From NCBI RefSeq assembly GCF_001642475.1, contig NW_019174044.1:38003-102002 (forward strand): DNA of 64,000 nucleotides, written 5' to 3'. The notes below the pieces were generated by a model. That model worked only from the letters and a program-made list of their open reading frames with translations, had not been told where the DNA came from and did no database searches. Shown one piece after another: positions 33,082 through 44,067 of the stretch (its first letter is position 1; each line of letters opens with the position of its first letter). Both the position numbers and the translations under genes were made by a program. Origin of the DNA: Fonsecaea monophora (Eukaryota > Ascomycota > Eurotiomycetes > Chaetothyriales > Herpotrichiellaceae).

Positions 33082-36000
33082 TTATGTCGCCAATTTCGCG
33101 AAATGTTTGTTCCAGATCCAGCCAATCTCTCTCGTGGGATCGTCTTGATTGATCGCCAACCACAGTTCTCCGTGTTCGGCAATGATGTCAAATATCTCCC
33201 CAATCACATATGTGAGGTAGCGAAATCCGCCTTGTTGTCGTGAGCGGTCGATGTTGAACTCGTAGACACTAGCGGCGGTGAATAGGACGCCAGGCTCTCG
33301 TCGTGGCTCTGTATCCACAGGTGCTGTCTCTGTTTCCGGCCCCGGGTACTCTTCCATGGGCATTGCGGAAGAGAACACACTGGCTCCACTTGTGACTGGT
33401 AGATGAGGTTGTGACTGACTTGGCCCTGGAGTTGCGGAGTAGAATGTAGATGACGATGCATGTCGTACCGCCATGGGAGACTCAGTCAATAATTCACCAA
33501 GTGATGGAGATGGAGCTTCAAAGCTCAACCGGGGAGCCGGTTGGGCGCTGTCTGCGGAGAGTCCTGGACTAGTCCCTGGTCGAGATATATTCGTGCTGTT
33601 GACGGTATGAAGAGACGCAGATACACCACGACTTCCCGCCTCGGGTGTTTTTGGAATTCGACCAGATGCAGCTGAGCCGGTCCGAATGCGCCCATTTGCA
33701 AATGTGGAGGAACTCCATTCCGTGTGGTCGTCACTTTGAGAACTCATCGGTCCCCCACTGTTCCGGTGATAGTAGTCCTTCAATGGCACCGGGGGCATCT
33801 CTTCAGAAGTTGACACAGACCGCTTCGGTGCGCTGTTCCATGACGGTTGACGCGGGGACTCATCGCCCATCAAGGTTGACCCTGGCGTTAAGAACGAAAC
33901 CATGTTCACGGCCTCTGCCAGCAATGACCCATTGCAGATGCTCAGGGACAATGCAGTGGCTTCTTGGAAATCAAAGTCTTCTTGCCAGTCTTTGACAATA
34001 TCGGCCTTTTCAAGTTTGTCCAAGGGTATCTCCATTGCAGCCGAGAACTTTTGCCGGCACATTGCCAACCAATTCAGATGCAGCTGAACAAGATTGGCCT
34101 GACAAGTGTGAACAAGATCAGCCGTTGATCGGAGAAGTCGCTTCATTCTCTCTTTGGCTTCGAGGTTCAGAGCCTCCCACTGCTCCATGCGCTCAGTCAT
34201 CTTCTTATCGATCTTTTCTCCTCTGTCTTTCTTATTTTTGAATTGATTGTAGTCCAGAAGTCGCTTGTCCCGCTTTTGAATCAGTCCTTTGGAATCTGAC
34301 CTAAACCTGTCAAGCATCGTGGCTGTCTTTTCCATGGGCTGGACAACACGCCTTGTGACTTGCTCATTGTGGTCGGGAAGTGCAATTGAATTGACGCCAC
34401 GAACGACAATAGCAAATTGTCGAAGTTTGCTCTCGGCTTGTGCGTGGTTCGTGTGCCCAACATCGACCCATGCCTCAGCAGCGGCTGCTAACTCACACAG
34501 GCGATTGACCCACTTGGTAATCTCTTCAATATAGCCTTGACAATCCTTGGTGACCAAGAAAAGATGTGCAATGTTGTTATCATAGCTGATCTTGAGTTTG
34601 GTATACTCCGGATCTTCGTGCATTTCATTGATGCCCACGTGTTGCCTTAACTTTTCTGCGCGTCGACCAAACGCCTTAGTCAAACCATTCCGTACATCAG
34701 ACTCTTTCCGCTTGCGGTTGAGTACCTGATCGACAAGCTCGGTATGTTTCTTTACTTCGTTGATCCGCACATTGACCTCGGTCACCTCAGCTACTGCTCT
34801 TCGGATGCATTCAACGTCGGGATGAGCATTGGGGGTTGCATCTAGCAGCTGATTGAGTAAGAGGGGATACTTGGTGATACGTTGTATTGGTTTGACAAGA
34901 AGTGCATCCAAACTCCAAGCGTTGGTGATGTCGCTTGAATTCTCGCTGCATTCTTTGAGCCATTCTCGTACAGCGGCCGACGACTGCAGTGCCTCCAACC
35001 TCTTGTTTGCAGCATGTCGAGTTCGAATGTAATCGGTATATACTTTCTCCATATCGTTCATCGACGCTTCAAACGCAGTGCCCACCCGTGTAAGCTCGTC
35101 TCGCTCAAAGTCGGTCAGCTCACCAGTACCATCAATAGATGCTGCAGAGCTTTGTACTGTGGAGGCACGGTTACCGTCTTTTCGTCGATCAGATCTTTCC
35201 ATGATGTAAGCCGGTCTGACAACCTGCTTTAGATAGGCGAGAAAATCTTTGGAAAACTGTTGTACCAGATCTACATTGCCAAATATGATCTTGATATCCT
35301 CGTCATTCATGGCAGCAATTGCAGTTTGTTTATAGATATCGCAGAGGACTCTCATGTCTCTTTCGTATGTATACTCGGTATCCACCAGCTCTTTGAGAAC
35401 GTGTCTTCTTTGTTTCAGGCGACGTTGCTCGGGACTTTGCTCTTCCATAGATGGCCTGTTATCGTTGGAGATGGTATGTATCGTCTGTTGGTCTATGCTT
35501 GATCTGGTAGACATCTGAGATAATGCTGTGAGCGGCCGAGCCGGTGGAGCCGTTTGAGGCATGGCTGGTCTTATACCAGTGGGGGCAGACCAGGCAGTCT
35601 GTTCAACAGTGGGCAGTTTTGTCAGTGGAGGAGGTGGTGGAGAGTGGGATGGAGGGCGTGGAATATGATTCCTTTCAAGCGAAACCGGTAGAAAACCGTC
35701 TGGCGCCTGCTCAAGTTGGTTTTCCTTGACACCTTGATGACTTTCGGTCGTTGACATTCTAGATACTGCTTCAGTAGGCGTTTCGTGAGCCAGAGCAGAT
35801 GGCTGCCTTTCTTCAGTCGGTGATTTCAGAGCAAACTGCATCCAATCACCGACTGATGGCGACGTCTCGGCCCAGTCTTCTGCACTATCCAAACTGGATT
35901 TGTATCGATGATGAGTTCGATAGCTCGAAGGTGGTATGGAGGGTGGCAGTGGGGTGACATGGCTCGAAGCGTGAATATCTGGAGAGTCAGTGGGATTCTC

Positions 36001-38916
36001 ATCCCGCTCTTCAGTCGTGTCATGGCCAGCATACGGGTTTGCTTCGACGTGAAAAGACTCGGCTGATTGCGGACGTGAAGATTCGAGTTGGTCCCACTGA
36101 CGAGTGTACTCTTCAAGTTCTTCCAGACATAGCCGCTGCACTTTCTCCTCATCGACATTCTCTGCGCTAGCTAAATCTGGGGAGGTTTGTATGATGCGAT
36201 GATAAATATCATCCACGAGTTGCTGGTCGACCACCCCCGACGGCGTTTGTTGTTGGAGAACTTTATTCACGATTGTATAAGCGTCGCTTGCATGGTGCTC
36301 TCCATTCGAGCCATCTTCAACACTGAGATGATCTGACACTGAGTGTGAATCAGGCTCCACATGAGTGATCTCTTCTTCATGCTGGTTCTCTCGTGATCGA
36401 ACGACGGGAGCAGGTTCCTCGCCTGCCTCAGATTCAAGTATGTCTTCTATGGACGATGTCCACGAGTTCCTTCCGTCGCTTTGCGGGTCTGTGTGCTCCA
36501 ACTGGGGCATCGATACTAGGTGTGCATAACCTTTTTCTACAGCTTCATCGTCGTCGAGGTAGGTCGTTTCGCGAAGCATCAGATGAACAGATACCTGATC
36601 GGCGTGATCGGAAGCCCCCCCAGACGCTTGAGAAGCGGAGGATAGGGGCGAGGTAGACTCCCGACTCCGAAGTGCACTGATTTGGCTGTAAAGGGATTGA
36701 GGTTGCCCAGGAGTCTGGAGTCGCGAGGAATCCGTTTGCGGCTCAGCATCAATCATGGTGGCTTCAGTGGCCACAGTGCCCTCTGTGATCGCCGATTGAG
36801 GCTCGTGATCGTCACGTGCAGGTTGCAAGTGTGTGTTCAGGCTGAAAGGAATAGTGCTGAAGCCAGCCTCAGCATGACCAAGCGTAGGCGAGTCTACCTC
36901 AACGGACGAAGACTGTATGTTTCCTTCAACAACCTTTAAGGCGGTTTGGGTAAATGCCCGTTGATCCCGTGCACCTTCTTCATTGCCACTGTAGAATGCG
37001 TGCTCCTCGGCCGTTTCTATAGGAGCTTCGTTCACAATGACAGCAGGAACCTCAAGTGTTTCTTGACGTTGGTCGGATCCATCAGAATCATCGAAGGAAG
37101 GTGTCATACTGTCTACACGGCTGATTGAACTGTCAAGATTCTCTGTGTTTCCGCCTTTCAAATCTTGTCCTTCTCGAGACCGGCTCAAAGCCTGAGTGAT
37201 TTTAAGTCGGCGAGCCTTCAGATCGATATCACTCAATTCTGGCGGCCTCTGTCGTCTGAAAGCTTTTCTGTCACTTTGTTGTTTGGCCATGGTCTGGAAT
37301 TTTTCTGCCATTTTTGCACGAGACGCTGCGGTCGTGGCAGATGACACGGGGAGTCTCGGTCTCGAGCTTCTGAGGGGCGGGGAGACCTTCGGGGGAGGGG
37401 CGATGATATTCGCCCGAAGAGAAGGACTCTTTTCACCATTTGCCGTGGCAGGGAGGCGTCCACGGTTATTGGGGCTTTTTATTTGCACCGGAGATCGTGG
37501 CTGTCGCTTGGGGCTGTCCTGCTGTCGCTCTCCTGACGGAGAACGCCTTGTTTCCTTCGGTCCGGTTTCTAGAGCCCGAAAAGGGAGCTGCTGGTGGGGG
37601 TTAACAGCGGGACGGCTTGTGGGCGACATCGCTGCAGAGTCTGATGCAATACGTTGGTGCCTTGTGCTTAACGGAATCCGTGATTGTGCATTCGACTTCG
37701 AGGATGATTCTGCCGTGTGTCTATTACTGCTACCCTGAGGTCGGGAAGACGGCGTTTGATCTCCTCGCAAGAAAGCCTTGGACGGTGGTCCAGAAATATC
37801 GCTATTTGCTCGTCGGTGTGAAGGTCGGGACTGGGAATGGCCTCTATAAGCAGTGACAGAAGTGGGGGAGTGCATGGCCGGAGGTGCGATTGGAGGCGCT
37901 GCTGGTTGAGTATGGCCGCGGCTCGTTGAAAACATCGGGTTAGGGCTATGCATTGGCGATCCTTCCGAGCCTCGTCGCCGACGAGCATTGTAAATGCCGT
38001 AGCCTGGTGCAGCAGGAAGATTGGCTGCAGAGGAGGGAACCTCACCAAACAACAATTGCCGCCCAATGGCCGGGACTTCGGGATTGCTGGCTACTTGACT
38101 CAATCCACTGGCCGAGGATGTATCTCTCGAGTGAGTAGATTTCTCGTTCGCAACGGATCTGAATCCGAGTGCACTCCCTGCCCTCCTTGAAGTCTCCGAG
38201 ACTCTTGATGACGGTCGCTTGACTTGAGGGTGATAAGAATGGGAGGTATCCACAGAGCCATATGGCATGGGGCTTGCGGTTCTCGAGGCGGGTCGGGATA
38301 CTTGCTGCGTGGGCAATGGTGGAACGTCGTCAGGCGAAGCATCAAACCGAGCTACCAGGTCTTTGAAGGAAGCCTTTCTTGACTTCAGTGTATTGGGTAC
38401 TGGTCCAGAAGATTTGGTGTGCCTGCCATCGTACGTACCATTAGGCAAAGTCTGGGTATTTAAGGATAATTTTCGAACACCACTTGAGCCCTTGGCTATC
38501 CTGTCGTCAGTGCTGAAGCTGGATTTTCGAGCCGTGACGGGTGGCTCTTCTGCTCGTTCAATTGGGTCTGGTCGTATGGCTTCCTGGTGCAAGGCGACAA
38601 GTGATGAGTGTGCAAAGGGATCCTGATACTGGCGGTAAAAATCGTGTGGGTCATTCTGGATATCCTCATTGCGAACAGAATCCAGCCTTGAGGCCGATCC
38701 TGAAGGGCCGGAGAGTGATGACGTCCTAGAATGCTGGAGCGCAGGTTGCGATGGGGAGTATGCTGTGGATGGGAGATAGACCAGTGATCGGTTAGGTGAC
38801 TGGAGTTGTGAGCCGGTATTTCTGATCTGATCTGGCAAGTTTGTCTGCGACTGAGAAGATTGACGCCGGTGGTGAGCTGCGTAGTAGTTGCTCTGATTCG
38901 ACACCGCTGAAGGCAT
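33082..38916 (-). CDS. DH-BAR-SH3 Rho-family GEF (Tuba/Gef1-like)
   Basis: A single uninterrupted ORF, 1944 residues from the ATG at 38916. The first ~1150 residues are Ser/Pro/Arg-rich and disordered. A Dbl-homology domain (about 1165-1390) has LKELVDTEYTYERDMRVL and the alpha-helical LLVKPIQRITKYPLLL. A BAR domain (about 1410-1680) follows in place of the usual PH domain, and an SH3-like domain (about 1875-1944) closes the protein. This order is that of Tuba/DNMBP; fission-yeast Gef1, a Cdc42 GEF, shares DH-BAR. It should activate a Rho GTPase, probably Cdc42, at curved membrane during polarised growth. The frame opens five codons earlier with TTG, and a short upstream exon cannot be excluded. 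Confidence 0.92.
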   Translation of the reverse strand: MPSAVSNQSNYYAAHHRRQSSQSQTNLPDQIRNTGSQLQSPNRSLVYLPSTAYSPSQPALQHSRTSSLSGPSGSASRLDSVRNEDIQNDPHDFYRQYQDPFAHSSLVALHQEAIRPDPIERAEEPPVTARKSSFSTDDRIAKGSSGVRKLSLNTQTLPNGTYDGRHTKSSGPVPNTLKSRKASFKDLVARFDASPDDVPPLPTQQVSRPASRTASPMPYGSVDTSHSYHPQVKRPSSRVSETSRRAGSALGFRSVANEKSTHSRDTSSASGLSQVASNPEVPAIGRQLLFGEVPSSAANLPAAPGYGIYNARRRRGSEGSPMHSPNPMFSTSRGHTQPAAPPIAPPAMHSPTSVTAYRGHSQSRPSHRRANSDISGPPSKAFLRGDQTPSSRPQGSSNRHTAESSSKSNAQSRIPLSTRHQRIASDSAAMSPTSRPAVNPHQQLPFRALETGPKETRRSPSGERQQDSPKRQPRSPVQIKSPNNRGRLPATANGEKSPSLRANIIAPPPKVSPPLRSSRPRLPVSSATTAASRAKMAEKFQTMAKQQSDRKAFRRQRPPELSDIDLKARRLKITQALSRSREGQDLKGGNTENLDSSISRVDSMTPSFDDSDGSDQRQETLEVPAVIVNEAPIETAEEHAFYSGNEEGARDQRAFTQTALKVVEGNIQSSSVEVDSPTLGHAEAGFSTIPFSLNTHLQPARDDHEPQSAITEGTVATEATMIDAEPQTDSSRLQTPGQPQSLYSQISALRSRESTSPLSSASQASGGASDHADQVSVHLMLRETTYLDDDEAVEKGYAHLVSMPQLEHTDPQSDGRNSWTSSIEDILESEAGEEPAPVVRSRENQHEEEITHVEPDSHSVSDHLSVEDGSNGEHHASDAYTIVNKVLQQQTPSGVVDQQLVDDIYHRIIQTSPDLASAENVDEEKVQRLCLEELEEYTRQWDQLESSRPQSAESFHVEANPYAGHDTTEERDENPTDSPDIHASSHVTPLPPSIPPSSYRTHHRYKSSLDSAEDWAETSPSVGDWMQFALKSPTEERQPSALAHETPTEAVSRMSTTESHQGVKENQLEQAPDGFLPVSLERNHIPRPPSHSPPPPPLTKLPTVEQTAWSAPTGIRPAMPQTAPPARPLTALSQMSTRSSIDQQTIHTISNDNRPSMEEQSPEQRRLKQRRHVLKELVDTEYTYERDMRVLCDIYKQTAIAAMNDEDIKIIFGNVDLVQQFSKDFLAYLKQVVRPAYIMERSDRRKDGNRASTVQSSAASIDGTGELTDFERDELTRVGTAFEASMNDMEKVYTDYIRTRHAANKRLEALQSSAAVREWLKECSENSSDITNAWSLDALLVKPIQRITKYPLLLNQLLDATPNAHPDVECIRRAVAEVTEVNVRINEVKKHTELVDQVLNRKRKESDVRNGLTKAFGRRAEKLRQHVGINEMHEDPEYTKLKISYDNNIAHLFLVTKDCQGYIEEITKWVNRLCELAAAAEAWVDVGHTNHAQAESKLRQFAIVVRGVNSIALPDHNEQVTRRVVQPMEKTATMLDRFRSDSKGLIQKRDKRLLDYNQFKNKKDRGEKIDKKMTERMEQWEALNLEAKERMKRLLRSTADLVHTCQANLVQLHLNWLAMCRQKFSAAMEIPLDKLEKADIVKDWQEDFDFQEATALSLSICNGSLLAEAVNMVSFLTPGSTLMGDESPRQPSWNSAPKRSVSTSEEMPPVPLKDYYHRNSGGPMSSQSDDHTEWSSSTFANGRIRTGSAASGRIPKTPEAGSRGVSASLHTVNSTNISRPGTSPGLSADSAQPAPRLSFEAPSPSLGELLTESPMAVRHASSSTFYSATPGPSQSQPHLPVTSGASVFSSAMPMEEYPGPETETAPVDTEPRREPGVLFTAASVYEFNIDRSRQQGGFRYLTYVIGEIFDIIAEHGELWLAINQDDPTREIGWIWNKHFAKLAT

Positions 38917-40640
38917 GTTGAGAAGGCCCAAGTCAGGGAGAGACCTTCCTTCTTGGACGGTGATGGTGAGTACTACGGCGCGGAGGCATGACCCAGGCCA
39001 GACATGGTCAATTTATTGCAACCTTCTCTTTTGCTCTTCGTCCTGTCGCCAAGGTGTATTCCAACGATTCCTCCTCTTGTGCAAGACCTCCTCCACAGAC
39101 ACAGGTCGTTCAATGATCCTTCACCCGAGTGTTCAGGAGGCGGAACAGCCTCCGTATTTACCGGTTCTTTCACCAGGGAGTCTCTGGGCTCAGTCGATAG
39201 GAATAAATCGTCAACTATCTTGGTGGCTAGGAGGCGACGACAAGTCGTGGTGGATTGTTTGTGGTCGTTTCCTGTTCGGTTGACCGCCGGGACGGGGTGC
39301 GCAGGGACGTCTAACGTCTTGATTGCTGCTCCAACAAGGTCCGAGAGATGTCACGATCGCCCTTAGGTAAACTAGGGATACGACAAGAATCAATACAAGA
39401 GGAAAGTCTATGTTGGAGTGAACAGAGATGGCATGATCAGGCTGCGGTCCACGGTCACACAAGAGATATGATGGTACCAGTTGATGGAGGTTTGTGAATG
39501 TGCCAACTAACATCGGCCCAGCAAGCGCGGCAGAGAGTCACTGGCGGCGTGGGTCACTTAAAGTTCCTGTGCTCACTAGATGCGGGCTGTCCAGACAAAC
39601 TACAGAGGCTCAAGGCGGGACACCTAAAGCTCCGGGGTTCAATAAGGTATCCAAGCATTGGTCAGTGGATAGGCGACGGTTTAGCGATAACAGACTACGG
39701 AGTACCTGAATCGTGAGCACCTCCTACAAGCCTCTACCCGTAAATCTCCCGCAGACTGATTCACATTGTTTGTCAAATGTCGGACATGGAAAGCAACAAC
39801 AAAAGGATGGACCGATGAGTGCTCATTCCTAACCCTGGCCCATCCCATGATAATAGCATTGTCTTGAACCCTCCGTCATGTACGAGGTACAGAATAGACC
39901 TCTGGGGATGCATCTATTTAGGCGGGACGATCGCTAGATAAACTATAGTTCCCTCCGCTCACCGTTCACCGGATTCTCCATTTTTACCACTGCATTCCAC
40001 TTACTATCCCCATTCGGTTGTCAAACGTGGTAGTACCTTGAATGTGCCTAGCACTGTCATGATCATTCAGGGCTTCCGCACACCTTCAGCGTCTATCTTC
40101 AGTCAGACACACTCTTGCGAGTTTCTTCTCGGTCAGGGCAGAAAAACATATCTGAAAAGCGCAATCTGTGGCACACTCACGCAGCCCAATCATTTCCTGC
40201 TTGCTTGCCTGCGACGAGTCTATCCAACCTTTTCCAACACTATCTTTTTCGGCAGCCCGTCTGCAATCATGGTACGCGTTGATTTGACCTGGTTTAGACT
40301 CCTTTACACCAGCTGACCAATACACAGAAAGTCGCAGCATGCTGATTGTTGTTTCTGACGCACAGAGATGCTGGGACCCTGTCGCGTGGGTGCTGAACGA
40401 GAAACAAACAGCGCCTCCGTTCCTCCACCCCGCCTACCAAGCAGTGCATATTAATTTCCTCGAGGAACGTTGAATCTTACATGGACCGGGATGATTCTTG
40501 TTGAAGAGAAAGTATATTGGATTCCCTCGCTAGAAGCGGAGAAAGTCTCATCCTGGGAAAAACGCGTCGATCTAGCAATCATCCTAGCTCGCTAGGTTCT
40601 CTCCAACAGTCGCGTCTCACCCACATCAGTAATCGCGCTC
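38917..40640. promoter_or_regulatory. divergent intergenic region, Rho GEF / TERT
   Basis: 1.7 kb without a supported gene. It contains a TACGGAGTACC site at about 39696-39706, related to other palindrome-like sites in the window. No RNA gene was recognised. Confidence 0.45.
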
Positions 40641-43600
40641 ATGGCCAGAAAACGAAAATGCTTGGAAACCGCATCCAATCGTCCTACCAAGCAACACAAA
40701 GCGGCCAATCATGGGTCCGTCGGCCCGCATCATATTTCGTCCTCTGTACACCATGCTGTGCTGTCAGCCTACTATCCGAGGGTTTGCACGCTGCGGAGTT
40801 ATCTTCTGGGAGCCCTACCTGCCACGTCACGTACTCGAAGAGAGAAGCTCGCAAGATTTGGAAAGAATGACGCTGTTGACCTACTCGACAACTCTCTGGT
40901 GGGTGTGCTCAAGAACACGTCAACATCTGTTAAGCAGTCGCGGAAAACCGACTTTGCTACGTTCACTCAAAGTCAGTCCCGGGTAACTGGTGCCGATACT
41001 GGCCGCGCACAACCATGTTCTATAGACGAGGTAAGACATACATGCGGGTTGGGTAGTTGGCTTTATTGATCCTGATTGATTTTTCCAGGTTGTGGATTTT
41101 GTGATTTGGTCGCTGTTCAGAAGCAATTTCGGGAACAGGGCTCGGCCTCAGCACATTCTTTGCCACGGACTCCAGAGAGGCAGATCTCCTCAGGATCATG
41201 GATATCAGCATGGAGGACCGGCACCTATCTTGCCTGGTATCATCCGAAGACATCCCAATGAAAATATAGACATTCTAAAATCGTCGGCTTGGTCAGATGT
41301 CCTCTCTTTGCTGGGAGTAGACGGTGAAGTCATCTTTTCAAGTTTGCTCCTTGACTGTGGTGTCTTTACACCCATAACAAGTGGAAAAGACAATTATTTC
41401 CAATTGAGTGGTATCCCAATCTCGGAGCTGCCTCTGGTTGAGCATTCTACTGAAGGGAAAGATGTTTCGCGTGCGAGAAGGGATATTCGACACTCGAAAC
41501 TCGGCGACATCCGTTTCGTCAGAAACCGCATGTTCTATGCTCGATCGTCCTCCAGTGCTGTTGGCAAGGTCAAAGGCGGACTTCATCATACGCATATTCT
41601 GCAAAGATTGACAAATGCTGCGGAACAGCACCAGGCAGTCCATCTCTTGAAGTATGTCTTTCCACGTCAGTTCGGTCTGCACAATGCTTTCACGTCAGTG
41701 GTTCACTCGAGCGAAACCGTGCATCGGTTCAAGGACTACACAGTCCGCGAACAGGAGATAGCCAGGCAGCAAAAACGACCGTTAAATTGGGCTCCGCGTC
41801 GCCTTCGGGGAGAGCCAATGCAGCTCGTCCAGAAAATTCACAAAAATCACAGATCATGTTCTTACAGCCAGCTTTTGAGGCATTACTGCCCTCTTACCTT
41901 CTCTGAATACGCCTCCTCTTTCCGTCAGAGCGACGAGGCACCACCGGCTTCAGGCTCTGAAAACTTCATCACACAGGTCAACCTGTCCGGGTTGCCACCA
42001 ACAGTGATGGACAGTGCTTGCAACAGCAACTATGCAGATTCTTCCTTTTTACCGCATTCAACTCCTTTGGCGAGAGTCTCGGCATTCTGCCGCTCGGTCA
42101 TCTGTCATCTGCTACCACGCGATACATTTGGCAGCGGTCCGAGGGGTCAGCAGAACCATCAACTCATGATGAACAGGATCGACGAATTTGTTCGAATGCG
42201 CCGCTTTGAATCCATGAGCCTGCATGATACTGTCCAGAGAATCAATGTGAGATCTATTTCATGGCTATCAAGCCCAAAATGTCTGGAGCAGAGGACCTCC
42301 AGGTCTGATTTCGTTAAGCGCCTAGAGGTCTTCCACGAATTTGTCTACTATGTTTTTGATTCTTTGCTCATACCTATCATTCGAGCTCATTTCTACGTTA
42401 CCGAAAGTTCAACCCATCGACATCGGTTATTCTACTTCCGAAAAGACATATGGCGCAAACTCTCGGAGCCCACTCTTGCAACGTTGAGACTGAGCATGTA
42501 CGCACCAACCAGACCCGCTGAAGCTCGACTCAAGCTACAATCTCGAGCATTGGGATACAGCCATCTGCGACTGCTGCCAAAAGACCAAGGCGCCCGACCT
42601 ATAATGAACTTGAGGCGGAGGCAACCAAAGTTGGCTGGTGGCACAAGACTTCTTGGAGACAGCATCAACACCCAACTGGCACCTATCTTCCAAGTGCTCA
42701 ACTTTGAACGAGGACGTAACCCTGCACCACTAGGCTCTGCTTTGTTATCTGTTGGTGACATCTATGGAAAGCTGACCGATTTCAAGAGGGTACTCCGCCC
42801 GGAGTCGACTCTGTTCTTTGTTAAGGTCGACATCAAATCGTGCTTTGACACCATTCCTCAGCAGCCACTACTGCAGATTGCAAGCTCCCTGCTTAAAGAA
42901 ACCTCATATCGAACAACTAAACACCTTGAGATCAAATCGACGAACACGGGTCAGCGCACTGGTCAGGGAGGCCTGAGACGGCGTTTCGCGGGCGTTGCCC
43001 GCCCAACTGATACACGCGCGGTGCTTTCGGAAGCATCAGTGTCCAGTATGGCCTCTGGGAAACGTCACGTGGTTTTTGCGGACACAGGGAACAACAGAAT
43101 ATGGGCTCGGGATTCGTTGCTAAAGCTTCTTCAAAATCATGTGTGCGACAGTATGATTAAGATTGGCAAAAAGTACATGAAACAAATTGAGGGCATCCCC
43201 CAAGGATCCATCCTCAGCAGCCTTCTTTGCAGCTACTTTTACGGTGCGTTCGAGCGGAACGAGTTAGGCTTCCTGGTACCGGAGTCGTGCTTGTTGCTGC
43301 GGCTCATCGACGATTTTCTGCTTATCACGACGGATGACAACCTAGGTCGACGATTTCTAGAGGTCATGGTAAGTGGTGACCAGCATTACGGAATCCAGGT
43401 CAATGCCGAAAAGTCCCTGGTCAATTTTGACGTGATGATCAACGGTCAGAAAGTGCCGCGGATACACGGCAGCAACTTCTTCCCGTACTGTGGGTTGGGT
43501 ATCCATATGGAGACGTTGGAGGTGAAGAAAGACAGAGAAAAGAAAGACTGCTTTATCGGCAATGCTTTAACGGTCGAGAGCGGTTTGAGACCCGGAACGA

Positions 43601-44067
43601 TTTTGAAACGGAGAATCCTGTCATCTCTCAAACTGCAGATGCATTCCATGTTACTGGATATGTCACTGAACAGCCGAAGCCAAGTGATCTCAACGTTGCT
43701 GGGCAATTTTACCGAGACAGCAATGAAGATGCACCAATACGTTTCGGGATTGGCAACAAAGAGACGACCGTCGCAGAAGTTCCTCGGTGACATGATAGAA
43801 GATCTCATCTCGGCGGGACACAAGATTTGTTGCGAGACGAATGGCAGTCGTACGCATGTCAGACACATCACCCGGCGGCAAATGTGTTGGATCGCCGCAG
43901 CCGCTTTTGAAAGGGTTCTAGAGCGCAAACAGAGCCAGTACAAGGATCTGCTCGTCTGGTTGAGGTCGCTGCGAGAATGCACACAGAAAGGGATGAACAT
44001 GGAAGAAGCGGCCATTGCAGAGCATTTACGAGAAAACGAGCGAGCGTTTAGCAGATATGTATATTGA
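40641..44067 (+). CDS. TERT: telomerase reverse transcriptase
   Basis: Two exons, 40641-41030 and 41089-44067, 1122 residues. The T motif (FYVTESSTHRHRLFYFRKDIW), motif 1 (LRLLPKDQGARPIMNLRR), motif A (FFVKVDIKSCFD, Asp711), motif B' (GIPQGSILSSLLC), motif C (LIDDFLL, Asp871-Asp872), motif D (NAEKSLVNF) and motif E (FPYCGLGIH) are all present and in order. An insertion of about 100 residues between A and B' corresponds to the insertion in fingers domain. The N-terminal third should hold the TEN and RNA-binding domains. The enzyme copies the telomerase RNA template onto chromosome ends. All three catalytic aspartates are intact. The one visible intron is 58 nt, phase 0, with GTAAGA and TTTCCAG ends. 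Confidence 0.97.

Noticed and set aside
39570..39660. GGGGTTCAATAAGG segment resembling a tRNA T-loop
   Set aside because: No acceptor, D or anticodon arm pairs around it.
40641..44067. Interpreting the reverse transcriptase as a retrotransposon
   Set aside because: The T motif and motif order are those of TERT, and no integrase, LTR or endonuclease is present.
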